A DNA stretch of 64,000 nt, taken from positions 62,001 to 126,000 of the forward strand of contig JAGQDJ010000625.1 of NCBI GenBank assembly GCA_022885665.1, in the 5' to 3' direction. Positions 1-14,000 of the stretch are shown one piece after another (position 1 is the first letter of the stretch; the number at the start of each line of letters is the position of its first letter). Origin of the DNA: Triops longicaudatus. Lineage: Eukaryota > Arthropoda > Branchiopoda > Notostraca > Triopsidae. Under the pieces are notes generated by a model, which did not search any database, was not told the DNA's origin, and worked only from the letters and a program-made list of their open reading frames with translations. A program made the translations under genes and the position numbers.

Positions 1-2035
1 TATAGTAAAGTATCATATAACTTCAAACAGAGTTTTCAAATGAATTCTTCTGTCTGTGTCATTACTTGATTAGATAATAAATCCCTTTCGAAAAATCTAT
101 TCAGTCTGCTTTTCTTTGCGAAAAAATCTTGATAAATTAATAAAAAAAAATATTTTTAGAATTCGTTTTACTGGAACTTGCCTTAGCTTGTTTGAGCTAC
201 TTCGAACGAAATTGGATGGAGTTGATTCTATTAATAGTCCGTACCATACTGCGCTATGTTATGCGGCTGTATTTTATTTTCTAGGGAAAAAAGTTACAAA
301 AGTTAGAAACTGCAGCTTATGTATTTGATATACACGTATGAAATGGTATTGGACACTACCCTACAGATCATCGATCTTCATTGATCGGCACTTATCAAGA
401 TAGAGTAGCGCTATTAAAGCGGAAGTTTCGGGCATCATTTGTCTTACCAACCCCTCTCCGCGTGCAAAGAAAATATTACCGGTCTTACCACACATGCAAC
501 CGTTTTTCCTATCGCTTTTAGTGAAACCTTATAGTCAGAAATGTTAACCATTTAGCAGAGTGAGCACATGTATGTAGTACGTGTACAGTACTTCGGAGGG
601 TGGCAAGGGGAAGAACCCCGGGAGTGAAAAATTTGACGCGAAGTTAATGTATTAAGTGAGCGAAAGAAGATGAAGCGAACGAAAAACGCTTATTCATGCT
701 TTGCAGGCTCCCTGTATGATTAACTACCCTATCTCATGGCCACTGAACTCCATAAACTGGTCTAGCCCAACTGACAATGTACACCACGTATGCAGTACTG
801 GTACTGAGCTGGTAATTGTATAAGTACCTTCACATTTTTTAAGAAATGTGAGTTTTTATAGTGCAAAAAGAGTTCGGTTAAGTTTGGTTCGTTAGTTTTA
901 CGTTACTTCGGCATTTTTTTCAAAATTATGCATTTGTTTGTAAGCTTCTTTACAAGAAATTCGTGTAGTGCTGCTGCACGTTTCAGTAGGAAGTGCGAGT
1001 TTGCTGCATCTCACAAATTTTTTTCAGTAAAAAATGTCATAGTTAGTGGTATTCTAAAATAGTGAGTGACTGAGTTGTACTTGGACCACAATGCTTCTTC
1101 GAATATCCTTAGTATCCATGCGTTTTCCGAACATGGGTTTATCCTTGATTTGGTATATTCCGTCATATTCGTTCAAATATGACAAATCGTATTCGAATTC
1201 AAGTCAAATTTTAAAACCGAATCAGTTTGAAATGAAAATTACCAAAGAGACGTTAACATCTTCTGGTCCTACGACTCATTGTTGACGCTGCGTGCTCTTT
1301 CATCTGTTGCGGCTTTTTAGTGAAGAACTGTGCCTTCTTATACCCTTTTCAAGCTATTTCTTCTATTCGTAGTTTTGACTTTTACCTGTACTCTACCTAC
1401 AGCTTACATATTCTGAAAAACGTAGAACAATGCAAGGCTCCGTCTAAGCTTCCCTGTTTGTACCATGTGATCATTTTTCTACAGATCCTACTCGCTTTTG
1501 TCCCTTTATTCTGCGTCTTTAAGTGCCTCAAGTACGTTAGGTGCGTACACAGTGCGTGTGTGTTTTACTGTCCAAAGGAAATAAAGGTGTTCAAAGGTTC
1601 TCCCAAGCCGACAGAAGTCTCCAAGTACTTTAGAATGAAAAGTTTTCCTACAAGCCAAACATAGCCGCTTAAGCCTTTCTCTTATCATGTCGAAAAAATA
1701 AAGATTTAAGTTTCCTGTGCAATACTGTGCGTATTGTTTAACAAACTCTTGGGAAGAGAACTTTTAAGATCGTGCTTGTCACACGCAGCAATTTCTGCGC
1801 AGAATAACGAATCGTTTCTCCTCTTCTTTGTCTTCGTTTTCCTATTGGCTGCGCTTCTCCGCTTTAAGACGAGATTTTTGTTCGTCTTTTTATGATTCGT
1901 GAATAAAAAAATTAAAGAAGAGCCAAGAAAAGAGTAAAAACACCCTGTTTTTGAATTCTATGTTAAATAATTTTTGAAAAAATACTTGTCGTGTCCATTT
2001 GTTTTCTGGTATTGATTTTTCGCTTCGTTTTGTAG
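1..2035. other. Intronic DNA upstream of the islet homeodomain exon
   Basis: AT-rich, no recognisable coding exon. The first islet exon in the window opens at 2036 in splice phase 1, so this stretch should be the 3' part of an islet intron, ending in a pyrimidine-rich acceptor (cgcttcgttttgtag). I looked for LIM-type Cys/His spacing and found none, so the LIM exons are further upstream, outside the window. The readable frames at 1320-1664 and 1091-1285 have no family resemblance. Confidence 0.6.
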
Positions 2036-5000
2036 ACAGTTCTGAGTCTTGTGTTACGAGTCGGAAGGAAGGACCGGAACGATCAAGTCGCACGGGGAAG
2101 GATCGAAGTAGCGGCGGAAGTTCTTTGGGTCCTACGGGAGCGGACGGTAAACCGACGCGGGTTCGGACAGTGCTCAATGAGAAGCAATTGCATACTTTAC
2201 GAACGTGCTACAATGCCAATCCCCGTCCGGATGCCTTGATGAAGGAGCAACTCGTCGAAATGACTGGCCTTAGTCCGCGCGTCATCCGTGTTTGGTTCCA
2301 GAACAAACGCTGTAAAGACAAGAAGAAAGCCATTCTCATGAAACAAATGCAACAACAAGAAAAGGTAAGCGGATAAATATTTCCTCTCTATAACTCTAGC
2401 ACGCTTACATTATAGTGCATTCGAACTCCAATGTGCAAGAATTAATCCGTTGAGCTTATAAACAGCGCACGCGCCCTATGCAATTTACTTACCATAGGAG
2501 AACAATACTTGAAATTTTTGCATTGTTGAAATAAGGCACCTCTGTGAAGTAATTGACATCATAAGAAGGAATATTTTATTAAAAAATCAAATGTCTTTGA
2601 ATGAACAAGATATAATGAAGAAGTTTAACTTACGGTAGAACTGAGATACCTTTTCACTATTGAAACGCAGTGCTTACGAAAATAACAAATTCTTTTTTCG
2701 TGTTCTATATATTCTTACAAGTGAGAAAGCTTAATGCGTTTTCCGGGTTATTCTCTTTCATCCTTAAAAAAAATCCGTTAAAATTAATTTTCAGGAAAAT
2801 TTGAAGTTAGAAAGAAAAAGCTAGGAATGGCATGATTGATTAGTTGTTCTGATCAAATACTACAGTTTTAGAAATAGCTTACAGAATTCGACGAAGGGTA
2901 GGAAGAAGTTAAGATGTAAAAAGGGGGAAAGGCAAAGCTTGGAAAAAAGTGTTCTGCGAAGTGCAATCAAGTCTCATTGGCGCCAGGGCGGCCTAATGGT
3001 GGAAAAAGGGAGCCAGATATTTGGTGTGGAAATAGCGAGACTTTTAAAAGTTTTAAAGGCTCTGTGTTGGCCTTTTTCTGTCTTAATGCTTGTTAAGGAT
3101 ACGAGGCGCCATACTATACGCGAGAGATAAAGAGTGTGGACTCATAAAAACTGGCACCACTGTATACGAAATGGCTTGCCTCGTTTTGCCGCCTTTTCCA
3201 AAAAGTTTTTTCAGAAGGCCTCATGTACTTTTTGGCGAGCATAACACCCTTTCAATCTACCAAAGACCACACACCACAAAAGACATAAAATGTAAGAACA
3301 CTAAGTGACAATAAAACCAAACAAACTAAGAGAAGTATACAAAGTAATAAATAAGTAAACAAAATACAGAAAAATCAACACAAAAAAAAAGCTAAACGGA
3401 AACTAGACTATCAAAATTACCAGTAGCAAGTCATAAGACGCATTTAAAGCTTACAAGTCGAATGCTATTCCAAAAGCTTTTCGGAACTTGTACCATGTAG
3501 TTACTCTAATCCTACTTTACAATTCAAAGCGAAACAATATCGTCATATGGCTTCAATGGCACGGCTTAGCGATTCATTTGAAGGTTTTTCTTTTTGACTT
3601 GTTGGTGCTAATTTGCTCCACAAAGTCTCCCACCCCCGCACAAATCTTTCTAAATGTCCCAAATCTTACATCATTCATCATAGCGCGCTCCGTCACTGCT
3701 CCCTAGCATCAACCTCCCACTCGCTCTATTGTTGTACCCACAGAAATGATACCACAACATTAGGTAAACGAAGCCTTGGGGTTTTTCCCTTTGTAAAAAT
3801 AATAAAACTAGGGAGAGGGGATGAACATGATCAATGAGCATAAGTGATTTTTGGAGGGTCGGACTAGCTGCTGTTGGTCACCTTCGTTTGTCAGTTACAA
3901 TGATTCTAATAATACCAGAAAGGGGAATTCGGGAAAAGTGATGGATTTACATGTTATGCCTTTGTTGTTGGAGAGAAAATATGGTTTGGGATAGGGGTTG
4001 GTTTTAGGTTTTTAGCTAGTCGAAAAGAGCGACAAATTTGTGTAGCTAAGGAGAGCGAAGCTAGAGAAACGAAGAAATTTTGTCGGGAAAAGCGGAGGAA
4101 AATGTATAGAGGTGCAATGGGTTGGAAACCGCTGTGTAGTGCTGATGAAAATTTTTCCAGAAAGCACAAAGAAGTTGGATAAAGAAGGTAAGGAGAAGAG
4201 TGAGTGAATGAAATAGAGCAGAAAAACCACATGAAGAGCTGAAATAACTGCAGTAACTTTCGTTGGGAAGTTTTGTTATGGGGGAAAACCGGGATTCATT
4301 AGGCAGAGTGCTGCTACCTAAAGAGAAGAAAACGAGGAGAAGGGGACGAATAACATGATGATATGTGCCATGCGAGTGTGGTGTATGGGGAATTAGATGT
4401 GTATGGATGTGTGTGGTAGCCGTAACTCCGTAGGGAACCATAACAAAGCATACGGACACCAACTTTGACTTTCAAAGGAGAACGAAGAGACCTGCTTGGC
4501 TGCAATTATTTATGTATGGCCTTCTAAAACCAATATAAAACGTTGATATATCTACGATAGATTGAAATATTTCCATTTATTTTCGTTCGTTGGCTACTTG
4601 ATTACCTTGTTATTCATAGGTCATAATAGCTAGCTGGGTCTTGAAAAAAATATTTTGGTTCTAAAGAAAACTTTCGCTCAGTACCAAGATTTTCTACAGA
4701 TCTTAAGTTTAAAATTTTTACTGAATGTTTCCACGCTGTCACATAAAAGGACCAAATTGCATCTCTTGACGTTATCAAACGTTAAAAAGTTCAATAAGTT
4801 ACAAACGTGATAAAAATGACAGACGCCTAAACAAATATTCGAACGAAAAAGAAACAAACCTGTATACGAATAAAAGTACTGCAGAGGATGAAATGTTACC
4901 ATGAGTAATGAGACTGAATGTTTCATTTTAATGCCCTTCCTTCAGCTGCAACGGTGTATAGGAGACCTAGAAACAGAACGTTGAATTATTCTAGGATCAT

Positions 5001-8000
5001 AAACACACGACGTTCCATTTATCCGATCAGCGTGAACGCTTTTCATTCGCATCACACGGGGAACTATAAGCACTAACCAAGAGGGTAGCTTACTCACCAA
5101 AATTTCTTTTGACTTTAGTTTTTCATTGTTGTACTATACGTGCCAGCCCATCCCCCCGTCCTTCCCCTGAAACGCCAATCGCCCATGGTTCTTCCACCCT
5201 CTCCAAGTTTCTGTCGATAAACTCATTTTCTAATGGACTGCTTTAACTATAAATCAAACACACTTCTGCTCAGGAGAAGTACACAAAAGCGTTAAGAAAA
5301 AACGTCAGGAAAAAATAAATAAAGTGAAACGGGAAAGAAGGAGACCCGTCACAAGAGTAGGAAAAAGTCCCAAAATTTTATAGTTAAATGCACGCCACAT
5401 TAAAACAGATAACAAAGCAGAGTCTATATAATTCGGTTTCCATGATATCCAAAATTTATGGCATTGTTTATTATGTTGATTATATATTTTCCTTTTTAAT
5501 GTTCGTTTGGAACGTTTCTATTTTTTCGATAATTTAAGCAAGAAAGTTTTTATATCGAATAAATTGGAAACACGAATTTTCTTTTCGTGTGTGCATACTT
5601 GCGATTTCAGGAAACCTTTGTGTTGTAGCGGTTGAATTCACATTAGCCGTAAAGTCTTATGAAACGTAAAACTTCAGTGTACAAGTATGTTGGTGCCCAA
5701 GCCACCGCAATCATAGTAATGGAAGCTTTTGTATGGATCGCGGGGGAGGGTGCAAGTATTACTAGGTTGTTTAGGTTTGGGGATAGGGTGGAAGATGGCA
5801 GAGTCTTCAATAATTCCCCTTGTTATACCTTTCCATTCCTAGGGGATGAATGTGGCGCTTTTCTGGGGTTTTGAGGTAGTAGGATGATTGGTGATGCATC
5901 ATCATGTATTTGTATTGTTGTGGGGAAGAGATGCTATGTATGCTTTACGCATTAATGCACCCATGCTTCTCCCAATGTGTTCTTCTTGAAACCGTTTGAT
6001 TTCTCTTTTTATTTTGCTAAACTGTACCTTCTGTCTTTGTTTGGCTTGTGTGGAGAGGTGGAAATAGGTTGAAAAGCTTTTTCGCGGCTTGTTAGTCAGA
6101 AAATGAGTGACGTGTGTACACATGAGACCCAGCATGTATTTTTTTTTTACTTTCAAGTTCGTAAAAAAAGGACAAGTAGAAAGCTAAGAGATTCTTAAAA
6201 AAAGCCAACGTGTTAATTTAGATATGCCTGTGTTTATTTTGATAATGTATGAGTATTGCAGCAGGAAACCTTTATTTCCCGGTATTGGGAAAATAAAGAT
6301 TTTTTAGATGCGCCTAAGGTTCGATAAGCTATAATATATTTAAATTAAATGTTTTTATTACTGTTATTTTTTATCGTTGCGTGATTGAAGTGAAGATTAA
6401 GATAATCGCGAAGCGAATTTTACTTTTGTGTTGTAAAACTCGCCATTGTCATTCGTTCTTGAGAAGTTTTGTAAGTTTTAGTGAGCAGGGTTCGCAAAAC
6501 TACATAAGAAATGTTCTTGAAGTTGACAGTTCGTCCTACTGAACTAAAATACAATGTAAGAAGTTCAACACAGTCAAGTTTGATAACAAGTTCAGGAGAA
6601 AAGTGTCAGAAGTTACCGAGTTAATTAAGTGAGTGTAGAGATTAGCAGCCAATAAGCTGAATGCAGCAAAATGTTGAATGAAGTTTTGAAATGTTTTAAT
6701 TTTAGTTTCGACAGCTGAACTTTGCCCCTTTTTAGTTATTTTAACGCATTAAGAAGGTGTAACAAGCCGAAAATTGTATTTGTTGTGAAAATATTTGGAG
6801 TATTTAAATGCAAATAATCGGAATACGTATTTTGCGAACGTTTCCTCCTTGGAATAAACCAAGAAGACTTTTAATCATGTAATACTTAAATACAAGTTTG
6901 AAAATTGTACTGATTAGGTTTTTGCAACTTGAATGCTTGCCAGCGGCTCGAAATCAAAGAGTTAACTCACGTTGTCGATCTTCAAAATCCTTAGATCTCT
7001 TCGGATATCTAATTGAGCAGTTCTTATCTTTGAATAACTTCAGTCGCGGAAGGCTAACTCTCCGTATTACAATTTCAAGTCCCTTATATACAGAGCTTAA
7101 ACATTTAGCGAAAACTGTACTGTATTTGTAGTATTTGACCAATATAATTTAATCTACTCGATTTGGGCTCAATTGAGTGGAGCAAAATAAGCGGTGAAAC
7201 ATGACAATTTTCCCACAGTTTTTGTTTACATTTAATATTATTTTTCGGCCAGAATGCAGGAGTGTCTTGGAAAACCTTTAATGTCAACTACATAACAATA
7301 ACTTGCGGAAACCATGGAAAGCTAACTGTGATTCCATGATTTACTTCTTATAAAAACCACATCTTAGGTCTGCAAACAGAACTGTAGCACCTTCTTTGAA
7401 TGTATAAGGATGTAATAATTAAGAGGAAGCCGTTACATATGTTCCAGGACGGACGAAAATTGGGCTACGGTGGAATGCAGGGTATTCCGCTCATCGCCTC
7501 CAGTCCAGTACGCCACGAATCACCTCTGGGATTACATCCGGTACCGGTCGAACTCCAAGTACAAGGTTACGCTCCGCCTTGGAAAGCTTTAGCCGATTTC
7601 GCCCTCCATACAGACCTAGATCGATTGGACCCTAACACCTCTCATTTCCAGCATCTTGTTAATCAGGTAAACATTCAAACTTTTTCGTTTTTGGAGTGAC
7701 TTCATAAAACAAGAATTTTTCAAACCAACCTTCGAAAAGCTTGCACAAATGTACCAACTCCAAAGCGCGAAACGGTGTTTCCAACCTTTAATAATAATAA
7801 AAAATACTGATCCGAGTTGTTGAAAACTGAAAAACTCCGCTAAAACTCCGAGCTGCACATAAATTCTTTATTGTGACGCTTGTCCTAAGTTTGTCAAGCG
7901 AGTCATTTACTTTTCACGAAAGCTACCTTGGCAAAGGTTGTCTTCACAATAAGTAGGAAGTAATCCTGAAATCTGTCCTATCTTTTTCTTGTAGTCTCGG

Positions 8001-11000
8001 AACTTTCCATAGTGAATCGTTGCGATATTCACTACATAGTTCCATGAATTATTTTTCCAACACTTCTAGCAATTCTTTAGGTAACTAAGCATTATTTTAT
8101 AAGCATTGTTAAACTTTCGTAAAGAAATGCAAAATAATACTTCCTCTTAAAGCTCCCTACTTTTTTTTTACTCAACAGTTCCACATAGGCGTGCGCCTGT
8201 TGTTGGTAACATTGCCTCATATTCTCTTAGAGTAGACTCAATACATCTTGGCCATTCTAGACAGGTTTAGTTGCACATTCGAGCAATCTGCAATATTTCC
8301 TATCGGTATTTCAGGGTTAGAACAAAATGCTAAGATTTCTCATTCGTGCGCCAAATAGAGTTGTCACGAAACATCGTGAAACAATACTCAACCTTTAACA
8401 AACTAAACTGTAGCTTCGAATTTTTGAGGATCATTCATTGTTACATAGTTCGTTGCTCCAATTTTCTCCTCCCCGAAAACACTCATATTTTTTAAATTTT
8501 AAACAGTATTAAGCAAGTTTTACGTTCTTTTTCAAGCAATAGTAAAGAACTCCTTTATAACCCTCATTACTGCGCAAGCACCGCACTATTATGTCTGCGT
8601 TCCTTGCGGGCCAGCCCCCACTGCTCAGTATCCGCCCACGAGGCGTGGCTTTCCGCAATCTTCCTGTCCTTCGATGTTTGAAATTTTCGGATTCATCTTT
8701 CTCTTCCCGCCGAAGAATTCGATAGTGCAAAAACGAACTAGGAACCCCTGTTTTTTGCTGCAACAATTTGTGTGCCCACAAACAAGAGGGAGTGAACCCT
8801 TTCACCCTTTTCGTACCCTTTTTTGAGGGGGGGCGAAAAACCAACAGTCTTTAGTCACGCCTTTGGAGACCCTCTCAATTCGCCTCATTTTTTATACACG
8901 TCTTTGGGATGCTGTGCGTGTATGGGGGTTGTTGTGTATCAATGGGTCCTAGCGAATGTGGAGGTCGGTGTGGTGATCCTTGGCTTCTCCCCTTCTTCCT
9001 CGGTTCTTTCACTGTAAAAGTCCTCCTTCTCGCTGCCTCTCTCTCCTCTCTTAAAGTGGTGCAGCACCAGCAACAGCAGAAGAGCGTCAGGATTTATGAC
9101 CTGCGATGGCCATCGGCGGCCACGGCGCCACTGCACACAGACGGGAGACAGCCGACCTGCCGCCGTCTGGACGGACACATCCTCATGTGCCGTTTTCGAT
9201 GGACATTTCAACAAGTCCAGCAAGCTTCTTCGCCTCCTTATGTTTTTTTTCTCCTGCTTCTGCTTGCGTTTCACCTTCTCCATCATGGCTCTTCATCACC
9301 CAGCTCCTTAATCAATGCTTTTTCTTAACTCATTTTCATTAATTATATAAATGCTAACCGTTTTTATCAATGAAACGAACGGTTATACATAGGCGAAAGG
9401 TGAACATGAACAAGCAGGTGAAGTTTTCTGTCACTTCTTTGCCCCTTTGTCAATTTGGAAAAGTTGATAGGGTTAAAGGGTAGGTACAAGGCAAAACAAA
9501 GAGAAGACCAATTTAATTAAGATGATTGATCCAAGTCAAGTCTTTATGGTACTACTGTACTACAGCGTAGAGCCGACAAGGGGAGGTCGTTTTTTATTGT
9601 TATGACAGGATGAATGGAATGAATGAATAGAGAATAGGAAAGGACAAGCGAAAAGGAGCTTGATCAAACAGGTTGATGGGGTGATGAGGGGTGATTTGCA
9701 TTTTATAACCTTAGTAGCTTGGCACAGTTTGCGCAAGTCTTCCTAGAGAGCATGTTGGGTTGTGTGGCTTTTTAACTTTTTTTTCCCAAGAGGCAGCCGA
9801 TGGAGGATTTGGTTCGATTTGGGTTTGGGGATGGCTCCAGGGGATATCCTGATTACTTAGAACGCACGCAATGTCAACTGAATGGATTAAACAATATGTA
9901 TAAAAAAGCCGGGCAGTGTGTGTTCTAATTGATTAGAGTTTCTAAAGGCCCGCCCCACCTTTGAACGTCGACCGCCCACTGCGTTCTGGGCTAAAGGCAA
10001 ACAAAACCATAAAAAAGCTGTGAGGGCTTTTGTGACGCATTTGGAAGTTTTATGGTTTTAGTTAGCTCTAATTAAAAGGGAATGGAGATGATAGTGAGGA
10101 AAATCAAGTAGAGTTTTCAGGTCTTGGGTGGAAGAGTAGGAGGTGAGCTGTCAAAGAATAAAATGACGGTCCTTCAAACTAATTTGACACTTGAAAGTAA
10201 ACTGAAACCAGTTGTGGTGCTCAGGTTACGGCAGCCATGATACACATGCCCCCAGCCTTACAGTTAGATGTTTTTAACTTGCTGGATGCTTAGATCAACA
10301 AGCGCAGTAATGGCATGGTGAATGATTGAGTTGAGATATTTCACGGGTGGTAGGCTGAGAGGTGTCAGATTAAATAAGAAACGCTTTCGAGAGTAATGTA
10401 GGGTATTTGGCTTTCGACATGGTGTGTGAAATGGTTTCACGAGTTGTATCAAGACAAATTGGTTTCCAGGGAGGAACTTGTTTGCATTGAACGCGCGAAC
10501 AGGACACCAAATATGGCCCCTGAGCGCCTTTGCGATTTCACACCAATTCTTAAGAAACAGTGTGAGTTTTTCGTGCGTGTAATAAATTGTCAATTCGTAA
10601 GTAATTTTTTGGAACTGAATTATTAGCAGCTTTCCTAGACTAGTTGACAGAAATTAAAACTGTTACGCAGATCTGTTTCTTACCTATAACAGTGTACGCT
10701 GCACGAGATTTTGTTACCGATAGATTGAAATAGTGTACAAAAAGCTATCAAAGTTTCAGATCTTGTTGAACCAATATTCTGAGATATTTTTCAATCCTTT
10801 TTCTTACTGAAATATTCTCATAAAATGTGTAAAGACGTACGACCTTCTGTTCTAGTTACTTCTAAAATTGTTTTCATTTTGCAAACCAGTCATATTCTTT
10901 CAAATATTATTAGAATTATACAAAACCTGACCTTTTTATCGGCTTTCTTTGCTATCGACGTTCTGGTCACGCCGCTGCATTCAAAGCTACGTGTTGTGTG

Positions 11001-14000
11001 TTCATTTATTTTTAATTCCAAATCAAGTATCTTTGATTGAAAAAAGGACCAGCGGCAGCGGAAGTTGGAAAGCCCATAGGCCAATTAAGACATGCACGCT
11101 TTTCGCACGCTAATTAGCACCGTCTAGCCAACTCAGAAACTTTCTTAGACAACCATATTAGGCTATATGCTCTCAACCACATAGCTGCCAAAATCTGTCC
11201 CCGTTTTGACAACCTCTCCTACGGAAATCAGTGTAGCCCCATATGGCGAATGAAAAAAATGAAAAATAAAAGTGGGTGGTTTTTAGGGAGTAGCTGACGA
11301 GGGCGCGACGTCTCGCCGACAGGGCGACAATGGTCTCTGGGGGTTTTGCTTTAACCCCCCACCTTTAGAACTTTTAAAAAAGATCCCCGATCACACTCCT
11401 CGACAACAACTTCCTCTTTTCCAAAAGGGACTTTTTCGATGGACATTGTTGCTTTGCCACTTGTCGCGTGCTCAAAAAGGGCGGCTCGGAGCCTTCCTCA
11501 TTCATTAGCTTCCCAGTTCAAGAAAAACTCGAAGCCCTTTACCACCCCTTTTAAGCCCACCTTATTCATTAAATTCTGTCGCCAGTGTTTGCTTTCATCT
11601 GTCACCAAAGCTGCACCCCTTTTCTTCACCATGCGTGTATGTCTTCGATTTCATGGATCAATACCCCCTTGGGGGTAAAAATCACCTTATCTTGTATTGC
11701 CCCATGTTCATGTAGTTCTAAAAGAAGGGTTTCGGACGCTTAGGAGGCCAATGTTAAAAAGTCACTGGGTACGGTTGGAGTACAAGTACAGTGCAGTATT
11801 TACAAAGTACTAGCACGAACGGAATATTCGCCCTACTGCAGGCTTAAGATGAGAAATCAAATAAAGGAGGGGGGAATCCTAAGCTTCTTGTGTTCAAGTG
11901 AAGGCACTCAAGTCGAACCCCCTGAAGTGAAATTTGAGTGAAAAGTGTCCTAGGACTGTGCTCCCGCGCTGCCGGTACCTGAAGCCAGTGCGAAGCGAAA
12001 AACATGGAAGACGCGCAAAGATCGTTATATAAAACAGTTCCAAAAGCTTTTATGCATCAAATGATCACATTAAAGAGGTTTATGTGCTTATAAGTGGAAC
12101 GAAAGAAGGTTATGGGATTAGAAGAGGTACCGACGTTTGGTACCTACGTCGACTACACAGGTCTTCTACCTACTGCCAACCACGGTCAACTAAGCAGTAG
12201 GATATTGAAAAAGGGACAGAAAAACCACGTCGGGGGTCGTGTAACGCAGTAGGGGGGTGACTAATGAGGCTGTAGCCCTGTCACCACTGTTATCTATCTT
12301 AACCCCTTTGAAAACGAGGAATTATGATGCGTCGGACGGACATTTCGATTTAGACTATTATTTTTTTTTTTTGACAAAGTTGATTTTGCTTGCGTAAAAA
12401 AATGGTTGCCTTCTTAACAAATTTCGCAAATTGGAATAGTAACCAAGTTTGGTTACAGTATACTGTGTCGTTTCTTGAGTTCGACAATTATGCCACGTTT
12501 CGTTGTAATTTTTACCCTGTCTACCTGTCTAATATGTAATAGTACGTAGATCAGTCTGAACAGCTTATGTATTATATTCTGCTCCATCTTCTGATAGTGA
12601 TAATTTATGATAATGATAATTTCTGATACGTCTGTCATCTAGGAATTCATGTCTGCTAGTGCTTACCAGCAAGATTTCTGCGAATTTCACTACGCAGTAC
12701 AGGGAGTGACTTCGCAATTTTGGCGACTAGAAGTTGCGACACTTGCTTCAGGCAGCTTTGAAGCCTAATAGAGATATTTACTTGATAATTACGTGCTTAT
12801 TTTCAGCTTTAAAGCCTTATAGAGATGATTATATGCCTATGTTTCATCTCTGGAAGTGTTAAAAAGTTAAGATTTCCTTCCCTTACCATCACCCTTCAAC
12901 TTGAAGATCGGTGGGTTTGTTTTGGATCTTATAATCCTATTAAACCACGTGACTTAGCTTGCAACCTTCCGCCACGGTTGGTCCCAAGAGGGTGAAAGGG
13001 TGCCAGTTCAAATTTGACACAGTACTTACGGAGTTAATATTCTTATATTTAAAATGTTTTGGAGCCCAACGACAAAGAGAAGACGTCGATTGCTGCTAGG
13101 AAATGTACATACACAAAAGTTGGGTGCCAGTGTATGTGTGTGTTCTTTTGTTCCTTCTTTTACCTTCCTCTCCTCTTCCCTCCTTCTCAGGTCCCCAAGC
13201 CAGGTGACGGCGCCAGAACGGCGACGGCAGCCTCACTAATACAACCTCTATCTGTCACCACATCGCCGACAAGGACCCAAAGCAGGGTTTCACACACAGA
13301 CACATTCAATGCTTAAAACAAAAAGCGTTCCCGCCGGCAAGAACAAAACAAAACTTAAACGTGGCCAACAAAAAATACACTTTAATGAAAAATTACGATT
13401 AAATGGCATCGAAGATCTCTAAGAACTACTGGTATCTTTTATCTTCTTCTTAAAAAATCAATTTAACACAATTGATAAATGGAGCTCAGCAATGGGATGA
13501 ATAAACAGACCAACAAAATGTACAATAAATAGGGTAAAAAAACGAATAAAAACTGGGTACATTATCTCAGCTTCTATCAGTGTAATACATTATAAACCGG
13601 TGGGCTAAAAATAATAATTCCAGGCTAAAAATGCAAGTGAAACTTTTTCGAGCGGGTGATTTAAATGCACTGGTGCGAGACGGTAGTTTTTTCATTGAAA
13701 ATTCAAGTTTTTCAAGATGAGGCGTTCGCGCTTACGGCGTAAAGCCATTCCCATTCTTGTCGTGGGTACACACAAAACCACGTCATGTTAATCAAACATT
13801 CCTATCATTATCTCCACTTTAAAACCGTGAAGCCCCTAACGGAATGTGCAGAACAAAATTACAGAAAGTCGTTTTATTTCTGTTCGCTGTAGTTAAAACC
13901 TTTCGCCAGTTTTGCTCCTTAAAATACGTATTCTTTTGCCTGGGAAGTATACATTGTAAGAGTATTACTCGTCAGTTTTGTTCACCATGAGTTTCAAAGT

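Noticed and set aside
1320..1664. Cys-rich frame tested as a possible LIM domain
   Set aside because: The Cys and His spacing does not fit the CX2C-X16-23-HX2C LIM pattern.
4061..4462. Minus-strand 133-codon frame in islet intron 1
   Set aside because: Ser/His/Phe-rich low complexity with overlapping frames in other phases; no domain or splice structure.
8560..9310. GC-richer segment in the islet intron, considered as CpG-island promoter or exon
   Set aside because: Contains CpG stretches but no supported exon, initiator or family match; could be an enhancer but nothing in the sequence proves it.
11335..11370. gggggtt...aaccccc inverted repeat considered as a terminator-like element
   Set aside because: Short stem in an intron of a eukaryotic gene; no reason to think it functions as a terminator.
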